Part shown: piece after piece, positions 31,807 through 32,506 of the stretch
Layout: each line of letters begins with the position of its first letter
Numbering within the stretch: position 1 is the stretch's first letter
From: Treponema sp.
Lineage (GTDB): Bacteria > Spirochaetota > Spirochaetia > Treponematales > Treponemataceae
NCBI GenBank assembly: GCA_017960765.1
Contig: JAGCYQ010000158.1
Span: forward strand, 1-32,506
Length of the DNA stretch: 32,506 nucleotides
Direction: 5' to 3'
Program-made: the position numbers and the translations under genes
The notes under the pieces: generated by a model
What the model saw: the letters and a program-made list of their open reading frames with translations, nothing else
Database searches by the model: none
What the model was told of the DNA's origin: nothing

Positions 31807-32506
31807 ATGAAAAAGGTATTATCTGGATTTTTTTCAACTGTTTTAACTCTTGTCATGATTTTTTTTGCTTCAAGTTGTATTAGTCTGTCGGAACTGTTGG
31901 ATGCTTCCGGGCCTTCCACTTCTTCAAGGTCAGTTTCTTCCGCTCCGGCACCTTCATCAAGTGCAAAAGGCAACGGCACAACGACAGTTTCTGATGACGG
32001 AAAGACTACAACGACAGTTTCTGCCGATGGAAAGACTATAACGACAGTTACAGTAGAGGATGTTTACAAAAGAAAAACTGATGAACCCGTTTATACCACA
32101 TCTTATTCTCCAGGAAACATTGTTTACTCAGACGGAACAATGACAAATTATTACACACTTGATACTTCAAAGACTCCAGTGGCCGTAATTTTTGATGCCA
32201 AAAACAAACTTGGAGTTGCCCTCACAGGCAAAGAGCTTTCATGGGCACCGGCTCAGGCAGCCGGACACAGAGCCGCTCTAAAGACAAGCGATGTTTCCGG
32301 TGAAAAGAACTGGGACGTAATCAAGGCCGCAGACCCCCAGGGAACAAGTACTCCAGCAAAATGCGCCGAAAATTATCCGGCCTTTTACTATTGCGCAAAT
32401 TATTCAACCAAGGGATATGAAAACGGATGGTACATGCCTTCAAAAGATGAAATGAAAACCCTTATGTACTGGAAAAGCAACGTAGAGGCTGCGTTGAAAA
32501 AAATCC
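31807..32506 (+). CDS. DUF1566-like lipoprotein (3' end beyond window)
   Basis: An ATG preceded by AAAGGAG (31790-31796) opens a frame that stays open to the end of the window, 233 codons. MKKVLSGFFSTVLTLVMIFF and FASSC (Cys24) form a lipoprotein signal. A Ser/Pro-rich linker follows, then a 10-residue tandem repeat (TTTVSDDGKT, TTTVSADGKT and a partial third copy; 30-bp units from 31978). The later part, with VIFDAKNKLGVAL, LSWAPAQAAG and GWYMPSKDEMKTLMYW, resembles the DUF1566 (Lcl) domain found in secreted proteins of Fibrobacter and Treponema. It is probably surface-exposed. The function is unknown and the C-terminus is missing. Confidence 0.75.
   Translation, partial: MKKVLSGFFSTVLTLVMIFFASSCISLSELLDASGPSTSSRSVSSAPAPSSSAKGNGTTTVSDDGKTTTTVSADGKTITTVTVEDVYKRKTDEPVYTTSYSPGNIVYSDGTMTNYYTLDTSKTPVAVIFDAKNKLGVALTGKELSWAPAQAAGHRAALKTSDVSGEKNWDVIKAADPQGTSTPAKCAENYPAFYYCANYSTKGYENGWYMPSKDEMKTLMYWKSNVEAALKKI
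31978..32050 (+). repeat. 30-bp tandem repeat inside the last lipoprotein gene
   Basis: Two full copies (31978-32007 and 32008-32037) and a partial third copy of a 30-bp unit beginning ACAACGACAGTTTCTG encode TTTVSxDGKT. The unit is a multiple of three, so copy-number change would keep the frame. Confidence 0.7.

Overview
The window looks like a chromosomal segment of a host-associated spirochaete, most likely a gut or rumen Treponema. The reasons are several spirochaete-style lipoproteins with relaxed lipoboxes, a very large BspA-like leucine-rich-repeat surface lipoprotein preceded by InlB/Flg_new repeats, three membrane-bound class III nucleotide cyclases in about 27 kb, an outer-membrane barrel protein ending in Phe, and homopolymeric G tracts placed as in treponemal phase-variable genes. 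The genus is an inference. No rRNA, tRNA, CRISPR array, insertion sequence or phage gene was recognised.

Layout. 1-2517: the 3' end of an unidentified gene, a SAM methyltransferase (-) and a 7-TM adenylate cyclase (+). 2555-11366: a cell-surface locus with a small poly-G interrupted ORF, the giant BspA-like lipoprotein, a structured GC-rich repeat, an outer-membrane barrel protein and an Ig-like lipoprotein, closed by a strong terminator. 11394-12902: a HAMP-linked adenylate cyclase (-). 12954-17311: a + strand run of fatty-acid-binding DegV/FakB, fatty acid kinase FakA, a membrane-anchored alpha/beta hydrolase and a family 2 glycosyltransferase. 17317-24260: a tightly packed - strand operon of secreted esterase, lysophospholipid-type acyltransferase, AMP-dependent acyl ligase, acyl carrier protein, COG4648-like membrane protein and MMPL/RND exporter. 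24373-26310: a membrane-tethered HTH regulator with a zinc ribbon and an MFS transporter. 26425-32506: a third cyclase, a metallo-beta-lactamase-fold lipoprotein, a small lipoprotein with G6 in its promoter spacer, a truncated nuclease-like fragment, a DUF3990/DUF3791-type three-gene module, an FMN-dependent alpha-hydroxy-acid oxidase relative, a double-hairpin element and the 5' part of a DUF1566-like lipoprotein.

How it may work together. The most coherent system is the lipid module at 13-24 kb. The acyl ligase, ACP, COG4648, LPLAT and MMPL set is the accessory machinery of aryl-polyene-type clusters, but no ketosynthase, ketoreductase or dehydratase is present, and a fatty-acid kinase pair lies next door. 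I infer a pathway that takes ready-made acyl chains, loads them on the ACP, transfers them to a (glyco)lipid acceptor and exports the product. A second theme is promoter architecture: four genes (26653, 28681, 29678, 30684) have a -10 hexamer ending exactly 6 nt before the ATG, and a fifth (12902) has 7 nt, with no Shine-Dalgarno sequence, which predicts leaderless mRNAs. A third theme is possible phase variation through G tracts in a small ORF (G8), in the BspA gene (G7) and in a promoter spacer (G6).
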